From the NCBI GenBank assembly GCA_003439945.1, contig QVRM01002115.1:1-64000 (forward strand): DNA of 64,000 nucleotides, given 5' to 3'. Positions 20,064-31,300 of the stretch are shown in pieces. The notes under the pieces are model-generated. The model was not told the origin of the DNA, searched no databases, and saw nothing but the letters and a program-made list of their open reading frames with translations. Numbering within the stretch: position 1 is the first letter of the stretch; each line of letters begins with the position of its first letter. Source of the DNA: Dermanyssus gallinae (lineage: Eukaryota > Arthropoda > Arachnida > Mesostigmata > Dermanyssidae). The position numbers were made by a program, and so were the translations under genes.

Positions 20064-22930
20064 GAAGGTGCGTTTTTGTGCATTGTTCAAGTCTGCCGTT
20101 CACTGATACTAACTTGTGACGTCCAACGGGTTCACATGTAGACCGAGCTTGACCTAAATAATACAAGAATGCGTTTTAAAAAACATCATTATGGTCAAGA
20201 ACGATAAGTTTCAATGTTCGTAAAGCCCTGGAGCTTCTGCCGACGTGTGCCCTGAATGTTGGCGAAATCGACGCAGTCAAGGCGAAATTGACCTCAAGGC
20301 AGCCCCCGCTCCTTCACGGGAAGACGACGCAATTAAGACAATCGGTCAGAGATTACAGATGGAGCTGAAATACAGCATAACGAACGAAAGAAAAAACTCC
20401 AAGAAATAAGAGCCTCACAAGTGTTAGGAATACTTCAAGACAGCCATATATATATGCTGTGGAAACATCACCTCACAGTAAATCTACACCATGCCACTTT
20501 CAGTCAAAATGTTTTACTCCTACCAAATTTTATGGGAAGTACAGTTCAGCGCCTTAGGAAACTGCTAATTGTTGCAAAAGGTATGCATACGCACATAGGC
20601 AACTGACGAAGTACAAGTTAGCTTGCATAGTAGTATTGCGTCTATACTATACAATGAGTTTCAGGTGTGATTTGTTCATCGAGCTAGATATTCAGCTTTG
20701 CTTCTCAAAGCCGCCGTAAGTACAAGTGCTTATCCTCTGTATATTTACTCATAATTGTTCATTTAGTGTGAATAGGTGAGATGTGCAATTAGATTATATA
20801 TATATGCCATGCATGCTTATATGCATTAATGGGGTTGCTCTGGCTGTACTGCACTGACTAAACCACGATGTCATGTCAGTTCGAAATAGCGCCAATCGTC
20901 AAGGGTTGGGAGCCGAAAATGTATTGTCTTCGACAAGAATCCCAGATGCGGGTTATTGCAATAGCGGTATCGTTGTTCAATAATTCAATACATCGAATAT
21001 TTAACTGAATACATAAATCTACGCATCTATGCGGGGATACATTCTCCTGCTCCAGCTCTTCGGGCCGATTGCCCAGTGTTACGCTGTCGACAATTCGGTA
21101 ACTGCTAACTCAAGTTCGTGATTTTTCGTAGAGAAGTAGGATGTAAACATTGTAAAAACTACATGGCACAACGTCAAATGTGTATGTGCAATAATGGTGT
21201 CAATATCATATGTTAATAAACGGCGGCGCTAAATGACGGCTAGAATGCTAGCAATTACTTTGGTCTTTTCCTTTATACGAAACCTAAGGAGATGCTTTCA
21301 TCGTTTAACGCTTTTTTACATTAATGGTTCTTATGCATAGATGAATACATATTCGTGCATCTTGGACGTACGAGCTAATTTTTGCACTACGACTGCATAA
21401 GATTCTGCAATTTTTTGTACCCAGCAAAGTGTCGTATAATCATTCGATAATACACTAGAGATCAACTACGGCAAATGAAATAATTTAGTCCTGCGTCGTT
21501 TTGATCACCTTTAATCTACGTCGCACATTGTCTCTATTATAGTTTTTGCTAGTGTCAAAGTTATTATCTGGTATTGTTGAACACGTATATGAATATATTG
21601 GGTCTACAAAAAAGTTGTTTCGTTTTTTTTTAATGAATATCTACGGACAAAACCGAAAATCGTGTAACATATTCAAGATTCAGCATATAGTCACCATAAA
21701 AATACAAAAATAAAATTCTATATTTTAAATGGAAGTGATATTACTTTGCATCTACAACCCCAGCATTCGTACAGAACCCACGTTTGTATAGCCGGCAAAG
21801 CGTATTCTGGTGGGTCGTCCTATATAACTAGGTGTAGTCTAGCGTGGTATGAATTAATCATAGGTACGCTAATGTAATATTTTTCCTATTAATATAATAT
21901 TGTTCGGCACTATATTTCCATTGAGACAACCGTACTGCAAAAATAATATAATAAAAACGCTTTTGTCTGCAAAGTAATACTCTGCGGTGGAAGTCAAGAG
22001 GTAATGAAATCCGTGTATCATGCATGTGGTGTATGCATGGCGATCGACGCGGCCTGCTCCGGCCCACAATCATAGAGAAATAAATAAATATCAATATTAT
22101 AATAGTCCCCGCCTTTCGCGCCGCAACCTACAGCATCGAGTCGTCCAGAAATTGGTAAAGAGGCGCAATTTCGGTTCTGTGCAATCTCTGCCGAAGCACC
22201 TTCACCATTGGAGCGCAGCACGACATTATGTACACGAAGCGACCTTTCGCCTTGATGGAAAGACAGGTAAGCACGCGCTTCAAGTATAACGTGAAGCACT
22301 TTTAAAAGAACTCAAATTTGCCAGCGTCAGGTAATTTTACACTCTGCCCAAGCTGTACGCCAATTTTGTCAAAGACTAAGTGATGTAAGGTGACGATATA
22401 ACGCGTCAGCTTTAAAGATACAACCTCGTTGACGAGTGAGATGTAGGACTTGGTTTCATGGAATTTAACAATAAAGTAATTAAAGCCAAGACTGGTAGTT
22501 GGTAGAAAATAAACTAGAGTGCAGCTAGCCAGTCAGTAGAAACTAAACCAGAGTGCAGCCAGTCAAGCTGTTCCCTAAGCAATAGGCTAAAAGGTTTGCT
22601 TCTCTGATTGCGAAGCTGACCAAGAATGCAGATCATTGACGACATGAACTACGAACGTGTGACAACAACTACCCATAACCTAGTAGACGTTGTCGTTGAC
22701 ACATGATTGCATAATTAACATCCCAGCAGGGAAGGCGGCGGACGGCATGTTAAAGAGGTTGAACTAACATTAATTTTCACTGTACTAAGCAAATGCGCAA
22801 CAATCATGTAAAGGTCACTGACGTCTTTCTGTTAAGCTTAAATGTACCTACATAGCAGCTAAGAGCGAGTATTCAATTCGAAGTGACCTATTGAATCTTT
22901 TTAATTTTTTTTGCTTTTGCCTAAATAAAC
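20064..22930. other. Gene-free stretch after the TMBIM-type gene
   Basis: AT-rich with no ORF of coding quality. A G/C-richer island at 20220-20400 has a LINE-like flavour but no motif I can defend. The 3' UTR of the TMBIM gene should lie at its start, yet no clear AATAAA is seen within 200 bases. Confidence 0.4.
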
Positions 22931-22931
22931 T

Positions 22932-22934
<3 letters not shown>

Positions 22935-23000
<66 letters not shown>
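22935..23000. repeat. (TA)n microsatellite directly before a SINE
   Basis: Uninterrupted TA run; the SINE at 23003 begins at its edge and another short TA run follows the SINE. Confidence 0.9.
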
Positions 23001-23002
<2 letters not shown>

Positions 23003-23005
<3 letters not shown>

Positions 23006-23200
23006 GAGCAAGATGGCTTAGTGGCAAAGCCTTTGCCTTGCATTCGGGAGACCTGGCTTCGAGACCCAGACCGGCCACTTTTAAATTGGTTTGCATGGTT
23101 TCCAATTTAGACAAGGTAAATACCGAAGTGGCTTAAACATCGGCCATGACATGAAAAAAACCGTACACGGGCATAAACCTTACGGAAAAACGTATAAAAA
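23003..23200 (+). mobile_element. tRNA-derived SINE, family 1, copy 1
   Basis: The head resembles a tRNA: a box-A-like TGGCTTAGTGGCAAAGCC and a box-B-like GCTTCGAGACCC about 40 bases later. Both would be internal RNA polymerase III promoter parts. The body shares GGTTT...AATTTAGACAAGGT and a CCGnAGTGG motif with the copies at 24321 and 63040. It sits between two TA runs. Confidence 0.75.
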
Positions 23201-23652
23201 ATATATATATATATAACTCATGTACAACTCCATCGTAGAGCTAAAAAGTGTATTTCGAACATTGACGCTAGTTATCGCCCGGCGGTCTTCTACGTGTGAG
23301 TGAAGCTCAACCATCTTCACAACGAAATGGGTCACTACGTCAGTGACATACGTCTAAATGTTGTTGACATCTTGCCGTTATTGTTGACGTTGCGGCGGTA
23401 GTTGTTACTGTTGTTGTTGCTGCTGCTGCTACCGCTACCGCCGCCGCCGCCAACCCTGCTACCGCGCTCGCTGTTCTGTGTTCGTACTATGCGAACGACT
23501 GCGATATTCATGTGTGACACTGTAGACTGAATTCAATTCGTCACTTCTCAGTCAACGCAGCCAACGATGCCCAAATATATGGGCAGGTCAATTGAACACA
23601 TATTCTACCAATGCATTCACACCCTTTCAACTTTAGCGGCCCTACGCTAAGA

Positions 23653-23691
<39 letters not shown>

Positions 23692-24110
23692 AGAGAGAGA
23701 GGGGCGGGAAGTAAACCTAATGCGCTGACATGGCTTTAGATAGTGCTTTAGACACCACATATGACTGAAATTGTGGGTTCAGCGCAACCATTAATCTGTT
23801 GCTGCTTTTCGACAAGTGCCGCGTTAGGGCGTGTTGTTGCTGCTGACAGGGCACTCTGTTCATTCTTTCACAAAGGTCGGCTGTGCCGGCAAAATAGCTA
23901 TTCAGACTGAATAAAATGTATATATATATATATATATATCTATTTTTTTCTTTTTTACGCTTTGAAACCACATTTTAGACGCTCATAATGGGCTAAGTTG
24001 CCAGTGGCACGATGTCGTCAGCGCGTTCTCGTTACTGGGTTTTATATAGGCTTTCTCCAGCAGCGGTATGTAGCAGCAGGCCAATGACTACCACGTCTAA
24101 CAAATACAAC
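23201..24110. other. Gene-free stretch with short microsatellites
   Basis: TA runs at 23657-23688 and 23917-23938, a GTT/GCT patch at 23400-23450 and a (GA)n patch at 23690-23705. No gene signal. Confidence 0.4.
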
Positions 24111-24205
24111 TAGCAAGGCTGAGGCTCGAACTTGCGATTGTTTTGCTAACCATGGTTGCCATGGCAACGCCTCGTATTGAACGGCGCGTTAGACGTCTAA
24201 GCCAT
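24110..24205 (-). mobile_element. tRNA-like sequence, possible SINE head
   Basis: The minus strand shows a box-A-like TGGCTTAGACGTCTAACG and a box-B-like GTTCGAGCCTC. The spacing (about 65 bases) is longer than in a normal tRNA, with the palindrome GTTGCCATGGCAAC (24155-24168) between them. Probably a diverged SINE or tRNA pseudogene. Confidence 0.4.
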
Positions 24206-24320
24206 CGCCAAATATATATAATTATTTTTTTTTAGCAGGCGTTAGCTGCGATGGCAGCTACTGTGAAGGAAGTCTGCCTCGAGATCAATACGGTGAAGAT
24301 GCAAGCGATGACGGAAACTT

Positions 24321-24480
24321 CACCGAGGTGGCTAAGTGACCATTATTTTGCAATCGGAAAGTAGTGGATTCAAGCACCGGTTACCCTTAAATTGCTTTTT
24401 CCTGGTTTATAATTTAGACAAGGTGATTGCCGGAGTGGACTATTGTAGGCCATAATCGGGAAAGAGAATGGGGAGCGCAA
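24321..24480 (+). mobile_element. tRNA-derived SINE, family 1, copy 2
   Basis: The head is diverged (GAGGTGGCTAAGTGAC, then GGATTCAAGCACCGG). The body is clear: CTTAAATTG, TGGTTTATAATTTAGACA, AGGTGATTGCCGGAGTGGAC and GGCCATAATCGGGAAA, parallel to copies 1 and 3. Confidence 0.75.
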
Positions 24481-25765
24481 TTGTCCTAATAAAAGTGACT
24501 CCCTATCCCTATTAGTATTAACTGTGCAATTTAAAAACGCAGGCCGGCTCGCAAAGACTGACTCGCCCAGTTTATATGGGCAGAAGCTAAAGTTTGTAAA
24601 TAGATTTACAACGACATTTAGGAGACCACGCAGATGCTTTCTTCCAACACAGGGCATTTAGCTCATACAGGACAACGTTGGCCAGATGTGCAGTCATAGC
24701 AAGCTATGTGAGACTGCCTGTTTTTACGCGCTAAATGCGGGGCGCGTGTTTAAATATTGCAGGATGCGTGCACTGCCCGACTAAAGCGCGCAAAGTGGAA
24801 ATGATGGACTGTTTTTTGGTGGCCCCGGCTTTTATGAAGCCACACAGAATGTCTTTGTGACTGCTAACTCTTAATTTGAACGTTACAGATAACTCAACAA
24901 ATTCTGAACTGTATTGATCTAATTGTGCCAAAAATGTATTAAATTAAAACACAGCTACAGTTGAAGGTCGATTTTCTTTAACCTTAAAAAGGAAGCTGTA
25001 GTAACTTGGCTTTCTTCCTCGAAGGCTTCAGGATTGCAAAATGCACATGTGTCATTAGCAGCCTGCGTGACTAGTGTTGGGGTCACAAACTCACTAAACC
25101 CGAATTCCTCCCCACCCTCCCAGGCTTGGTAATACTTGGCATTTCTTCGAAGCCATGGGAGAGGCGTCCTTGCTATTTGTCCCTAATTCAGCTATGTCTT
25201 CGTCTATCTGTCTGCATATTTACATGCATAAAGATATGGGGCCTGTGGCAAATATATGTACACCGTCCTGAAGGGGTGCGTCAAGAGTTTAAGGGCCTGA
25301 CTGCACTTCCCCTTTCATCTCCCTCAGCTCCTCGTCATAGCCATTCTTCCAAGGTTGCCGCGTGAACCTTTACCGCCGCGTGAACATTTTATGGAATAAA
25401 ATTTATTGTAGAAAAGCATGTTGTGAGATATGTGCCCGCTCCTGTGACAACCGGCGGTGTTCTACGTTGAGAAGAGTAAACTTCAATTGAAATACTTTTT
25501 TCCTATGTTCACGTGGCTAAGCAGGCAAGCCTCGGCGATCCATAATCACAAGATCAGAGTAGAAGTTAAGAATTACCCAACCGGATAAACTGTTCATTAT
25601 CAAGTGAATTAGAGAGATGAGGAGAGAGAGAGAACGCGCAATCTGTGGTCAGTGTCATTTACAATATTATAAGCGGTGCTGAGATTTAAAGAATAAACTA
25701 GGCCACGACGAACTGAAGCGAACAGAAATCAGGGCAGTGCTGCGTCGACGAGGAACATGAAACGA
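24481..25765. other. Gene-free stretch
   Basis: No credible ORF. The segment around 25040-25125 resembles 44655-44755, suggesting a low-copy dispersed repeat. Confidence 0.4.
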
Positions 25766-25769
25766 AAAG

Positions 25770-25802
25770 TGTAAATATATATATATATATATATATACAC
25801 GC

Positions 25803-25833
<31 letters not shown>

Positions 25834-25834
25834 T
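25770..25834. repeat. (TA)n pair with CACGCATATAC spacer
   Basis: Two TA runs flank a short CACGCATATACA segment, and GCGTGTGTG follows the second. Confidence 0.8.
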
Positions 25835-26114
25835 GCGTGTGTGTTGAAAGGGCGATGAGGATAACCAGAGAGAGAGAGAAATAAAGTAAAGGGAGGGAAG
25901 TATAATTAGCGTTGACAGAGCTAAATAATGAATACTCGTAATGTCCAACATCGGAGAGCAGAGAGGGCGGGCAAGCGGGTGGACGGAATAATTTGCCGAA
26001 GTTACGTCGACAGCTACCCGCTTTCGCTTCGTCGGATCAACGCCAACGACTACCATCACCCGCTGTGCTACTAGATCGCTTAACACTTGATGCAGCGACG
26101 CAACGACAAAGGCC

Positions 26115-26500
26115 TGTGGTTTTTGTTGTTGTTGCTGTTGTTGTTACTGTTTTCCATGTTGTTGTTGTCGCTGTTGTTGGTGTTTTCGATGTTGTTGTTG
26201 TTGCTGTTGTTGGTGTTTTCGATGTTGTTGTTTTTACAGTTGTTACTGTTTTCAATGCTGTTTTTGTTGTTGTTATTACAGTTGTTACTGTTTTCGGTGC
26301 TGCCGCTGCTGTCGTTGTTGTTACAGTAGTTACTGTTTTTGATGCTCTTGTTATTACAGTTGCTACTGTTTCTGATGTTGTTGTTGTTGTTGTTACAGCC
26401 GTTATTGTTTCTGATGATGTTGTTGTTGTTATTGCTGATGTTGTTGTTGCTGTTGTTGTTGTTCTTGTTGTTGTTGTTGAAGTTCTTGCTGTTGGTGTGT
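26115..26500. repeat. GTT-rich triplet array
   Basis: Interrupted GTT/GCT/GAT triplets with a recurring TTGTTACTGTTTTCxATG phrase. Open frames give only poly-Val or poly-Leu. Confidence 0.8.
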
Positions 26501-27214
26501 CTGTGTATGTGTGTTTGCCATCATGTCAGATCGTGCCGCTGCTGTCTGCAGGTTCCATGGAAGCGGACTGATTGACGGAATAACTGGCCTCCAGCCACGG
26601 TCGTCACACTTCACTGGCTGTGCGTGGACAGCAGGCAACAAAATGAAACAGCCAGAGAAAATACATATGGTTAGACTGAAAGCGGAAATAACACAAGCGC
26701 ATAACATACAGACAGGCAGACAGACTCCCTGTCACAGACACACACACAGAATACTGTGACACAGAGAGAGAGAGAGAGAGATTGATTGATAAATAGATCG
26801 AGATACTGTGGCACACGCCAGTCAACATACACGTTTTTCCGCTCTCGCACACACAGCTAGTTACACACCATATTGTATGCGAATTGTTGTCGACTGTGGC
26901 ACATTCACGAACGCCACAGGCAAACAGAACACGAAGAACAAGCACAAGAGAAGAACTACCAGCACACGGAAACAGGTGAGGTCGCCGGCAGCCGATTGGG
27001 CGGTAACCGCGTCCGCCCCACGGGGTGGTGGGTGTTTCGGTCGGTCGGTCAGCTGGTGGGGGCGGTTGGATGGTTGAGAGTGAGTGGGTGAGTTTTTCCC
27101 TCAGCTGCTGCTGCAGCTGCCGCTACTCGGAATCTCATCGTAGTAAAATGAATAGCACATTCGAACCAATGCCAATAAACTAGCGCTTCCGCTGTCTTTG
27201 ATGATGATAATGTT

Positions 27215-27345
27215 GACGTTGTTGTTACGGTTACTGCTTTTGCTGCTCACTGCTGCTGCTGCTGCTGCTGCTGTTGTTGTTGTTGTTGTCGTTGTTGCTG
27301 CTGCTGCTGCTGCTGTTGTTGTTGTTGTGGTTGTTGACGACTCTG
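27215..27345. repeat. GCT/GTT triplet array
   Basis: Alternating blocks of GCT and GTT triplets, i.e. CAG/CAA on the other strand. Confidence 0.85.
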
Positions 27346-27500
27346 CTCGTTGTGATGTTGTCGTTGTCCTTAGCTGCACGGCTCGTGGTCATAAATAGCG
27401 GGAAGGGCTGCCTCTAACGGTTCTTCTCGTGACACACGTCGCATAATACTAGCCACAGGCAATATTCTTAGATAAAAGTCCCATCATATATATATATATA

Positions 27501-27963
27501 CAGGTAGTTCAACAAATTCTTAAAATAAAAACCATGCATTTTCCAAATCTTGATTTTAATTTTTTTCTTATTCGATATACTCTTCATTGCTGGAAAAACG
27601 CTTTCCACCGAGACTATTCTTCAAATGTCCGAAGGGGACATAATCAGAGGAAGCCAGGTCTGGAGAATAGGAAGGTTGTTCAATAAGTTCGAACCTTAGT
27701 TGGGCCAATTTTGCCGATGCTTCCCGCGACTTGTGTGCAGGAGCATTGTCCTGGTGAAACTGGACAACCTTCTTCTGCAAAGCGGGCCGTTTCACGATGA
27801 GTTCTTGCTTCAGGCAGCCCAACAGTCTTACAAAATATTCTCCCGTGATCGTTTTACCGCTCTCAAGGTAGTGACCAGAATTATTCCACGTTGGTCCCAA
27901 AAAACCGTAGCCATCATCTTTCCGGCCGATGCCGTTGTCCGCACCCTCTTCGGAGGTCCTTCA
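27501..27963 (-). mobile_element. 5'-broken mariner transposon with an internal deletion
   Basis: The 3' inverted repeat (CAGGTAGTTCAAC...) starts at 27501, right after a TA run. On the minus strand the transposase tail reads [11 protein letters not shown] and SPDLASSDY, so the second and third catalytic Asp are present. SSNEE joins directly to YIE-stop, whereas the copy at 41076 has about 37 more residues between them, so this copy carries an in-frame deletion. Homology stops near 27963, where a plus-strand LINE fragment begins. Confidence 0.85.
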
Positions 27964-28285
27964 CCGTTGGGCGCTTCCAACTGTGGAGAAGGCCCTACCT
28001 CCGGAGCAATTCGGATTCAGGAAAGGTCGAGGTACACAGGACGCGATCCACGTACTCCAGTCGGAAGTTGAACGGGTGTTGGCTGTGCCCGGGGGTCACT
28101 TGTACGCCGTCTTTATCGATTGTGTCAAGGCCTTCGACAAAGCTCCCCGTCACCTACTAGTCAGAGTATTTTCTACATTGGTTAGCCCGCTGCTAACCTG
28201 GACGCATGACCTGCGTGGTCTGCATCTGCATCGACCATCGAAGGGAGGACTAAAGAGTCGGTTTCATTTTGCTTACTCCTTTTAA
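27964..28285 (+). pseudogene. LINE reverse transcriptase fragment
   Basis: The frame gives EKALPPEQFGFRKGRGTQDA and VFIDCVKAFDKAPRHLL, the RT block with Q-x-GFRKGRGTxDA and FxDxxKAFDxxxH of non-LTR retrotransposons. The palm and YADD parts are missing. It is bounded by the mariner fragment on the left and by the satellite array on the right. Confidence 0.8.
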
Positions 28286-28309
28286 CTCAAACACATGCAC
28301 GCCCGCGAG

Positions 28310-31300
28310 GTCGCGTTCACTGCGTAGGCGTCGTTCTAAAGACGAAACGGTTATAAGATCCAGTGAGTAGAACGCGGTTTTTAAGACGAGCCGGTTATAA
28401 GAACGAGTAAGGTAGACGCGGTTTTAAAGACGAGCCGGTTCTGAGAACCAGTGAGGTAAACGCGGTTGTTAGGACGAGACACTTATAAGAACCCGTGAAG
28501 TGAACGCGGTTCTAAGGACGAGTCGGTTCTAAACCAATGAGGTAAACGCGGTTTTAAGGATGAGTCGGTTCTAAGAACCAGTGAGGTGAATGCGGTTCTT
28601 AGAACAGGCTGGTTCTAAGAGCCAGTGAGGAAATGCGGTTTTTAGGACAAGCCGGTTCTACGCACCAGTGAGAAAACGCGGCCCTTAGGACAAGTCGGTT
28701 CTAAGAACCAGTGAAAAGAGCGAAGTTTTTAGGACGCGCCGGTTCTAAAAACCAGTGAGGTGAGCGCGGTTTTTAGGACGAGCCGGTTCTTACAACCAGT
28801 AAGCTGAACGCGGTTGTAAGGACGAGTCGATTCTACGAACCACTGAGGAAAATGCGTTTTTGAGGACAAGCCAGGTCTAAGAACCAGTGAGAAGAACGCG
28901 GTTCTTAGGACATGCCGGTTCTTAGAACCAGTGAGGAGAGCGCGGTTTTTAGGACGAGCCGGTTCTGAGAACCAGTGAGGTAAACGCGGTTGTTAGGACG
29001 AGGCAGTTATAAGAACCAGTAAATTGAACGCGGTTCTATAAACGAGCCGGTTCTAAGAACCCGTGGAGTGAACGCGGTTCTAAGGACGAGTCGGTTCTAA
29101 ACCAGTGAGGTAAACGCGGTTTTAAGGACGAGTCGGTTCTAAGAACCAGTGAGGTGAATGCGGTTTTTAGAACAGGCTGGTTCTAAGAGCCAGTGAGGAA
29201 ATGCGGTTTTTAGGACAAGCCGGTTTTACGAACCAGTAAGAAGAACGCGGCTCTTAGGACAAGTCGGTTCTAAGAACCAGTGAGAAGAGCGCAGTTCTTA
29301 GGACACGCCGGTTCTAAAAACCAGTGAGGTGAGCGCGGTTTTTAGGACGAGCCGGTTCTAACAACCAGTGAGCTGAACGCGGCTGTAAGGACGAGTCGGT
29401 TCTACGAACCACTGAGGAAAATGCGTTTTTTAGGACAAGCCGGTTCTAAGAACCAGTGAGAAGAACGAGGTTCTTAGGACATGCCGGTTCTTAGAACCAG
29501 TGAGGAGAGCGCGGTTTTTAGGACGAGCCGGTTCTAAGAACCAGTGAGGTAAATGCGGTTCTAAGAACGAGCCGGTTATAAGAACCAGTGAGGTAGACGC
29601 GGTTGTAAGGACGAGCCGCTTCTAACAACCAGTGAGCTGAACGCGGTTTTAAGGACGAGTCGGTTCTACAAACCAATGAGGAGAATGCGGTTTTTAGGGC
29701 ATGCCGGTTCTAAGAACCAGTGAGGAGAACGCGGTTCTTAGGACAAGACGTTTTTTAAGAACCAGTGAGGTGAACGCGGTTCTTAGGACGAGCCGGTTCT
29801 AAGAACCAATGAGGAACATGCGGTTCTTAAGACAAGCCGGTTTTAAGAATCAGTGAGGAAAGTGCGGTTCTAAGGACGAGTCGGTTCTAAGAACCAGTAA
29901 GAAGAATGCGGTTCTTAGGACAAGCCGGTTCTAAGAACCAATGAGGTGAACGCGGTTCTTAGGACGAGCCGGTTCTAAGAACCAGTGAGGTGAACGCGGT
30001 TCTTAGGACAAGCTGGTTCTAAGAACCATTGAGGTCAACGCGGTTGTTAGGGCGAGCCGCTTCTAAGAACCAATGAGGTGAACGCGGTTGTTAGGACTTG
30101 CCGGTTCTGAGAACCAGTGAGGTAAACGCGATTCGTAGGACGAGCCGATTCTAAGAACCCGTGAGGTAAACGCGGTGTAAGGACGAGCCGGTTCTAAGAA
30201 CCAGTGAGCTGAACGCGGTTCTAAGGACGAGTCGGTTCTAAGAACCAGTGAAGTCAACGCGGTTGTTAGGACGAGGCGGTTATAAGAACCAGTGAATAGA
30301 ACGCGGTTTTAAGGACGAGGCGGTTATAGGTACCAATAAATAGAACGCGGTTCTTAGGACAAGGCGGTTATAAGAGCAGTGAATAGAAAGCGGTTCTAAG
30401 GACGAGCCGGTTCTAAGAACCATTAAGGTAAAGGCGATTCTTAGGACGAGCCGGTTCTAAGAGCCAGCAAGGTTAACGCGTTTTTAAGGACGAGGCGGTT
30501 CTATGGACGAGGCCGTTATAAGAACCAGTAAATAGTACGCGGTTCTAAGGACCAGCCGGTTCTAATAACCATTGAGGTAGACGCGGTTTTATAGGACAAG
30601 CCGCTCTAAGAGCCAGTGAGTTTAACGGGGTTGTTAAGACGAGCCGGTTTTAAGAACCAGTGAGGTAAACGCGGTTGTAAGGCCGAGTCCGTTGTAAGAG
30701 TCGGTTCTAAGAACCAGTGAGGAGATCGCGGTTCTAATAACCAGTGAGGTAAACGTAGTTTTAAGGACAAGCCGGTTCTAAGAAGCAGTGAGGTAAACGC
30801 GGTTTTAAGGACGAGCCGGTTCTAAGAACTAGTGAGGTAAACGCGGTTCTAAGGACGAGGCGGTTTTAAGAACCAGTTAGGTAAACGAGCTTCCTAGAAC
30901 AAGCCGGTTCTTAGAACCAGTGAAGTGAACGCGGTTTCTAGGACAAGCTGGTTGTAAGAACCAATGAATAGAACGCGGCTCTAAGAACGAGCCGGTTCTA
31001 AGAACCAGTGAGGTAAACGCAGTTGTAAAAACGAGCCGGTTCTAAGAACTAGTGAGGTAAACGCGGTTGTAAAAACGAGCCGGTTCTAAAAACCAGTGAG
31101 GTAGACGCGGTTTTAAGGACGAGGTGGTTATAAGTACCAGTGAATAGAACGCGGTTTTTAGGACAAGCCAGTTATAAGAACCAGTGAATAGAACGCGGTT
31201 TTAAGGACAAGCCGATTCTAAGAACCAGTGAGGTGAACGCGGTTCTAAGGACGAGCTGGCTCTAAGAGCCAGTGAGGTGAACGCGGTTCTTAGAACGAGC

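Noticed and set aside
20210..20420. Possible gag or LINE fragment with CPECWRN-like reading
   Set aside because: No second knuckle or family motif in any frame.
25993..26707. 192-residue poly-Val ORF and neighbours
   Set aside because: Produced by the GTT array at 26115-26500.
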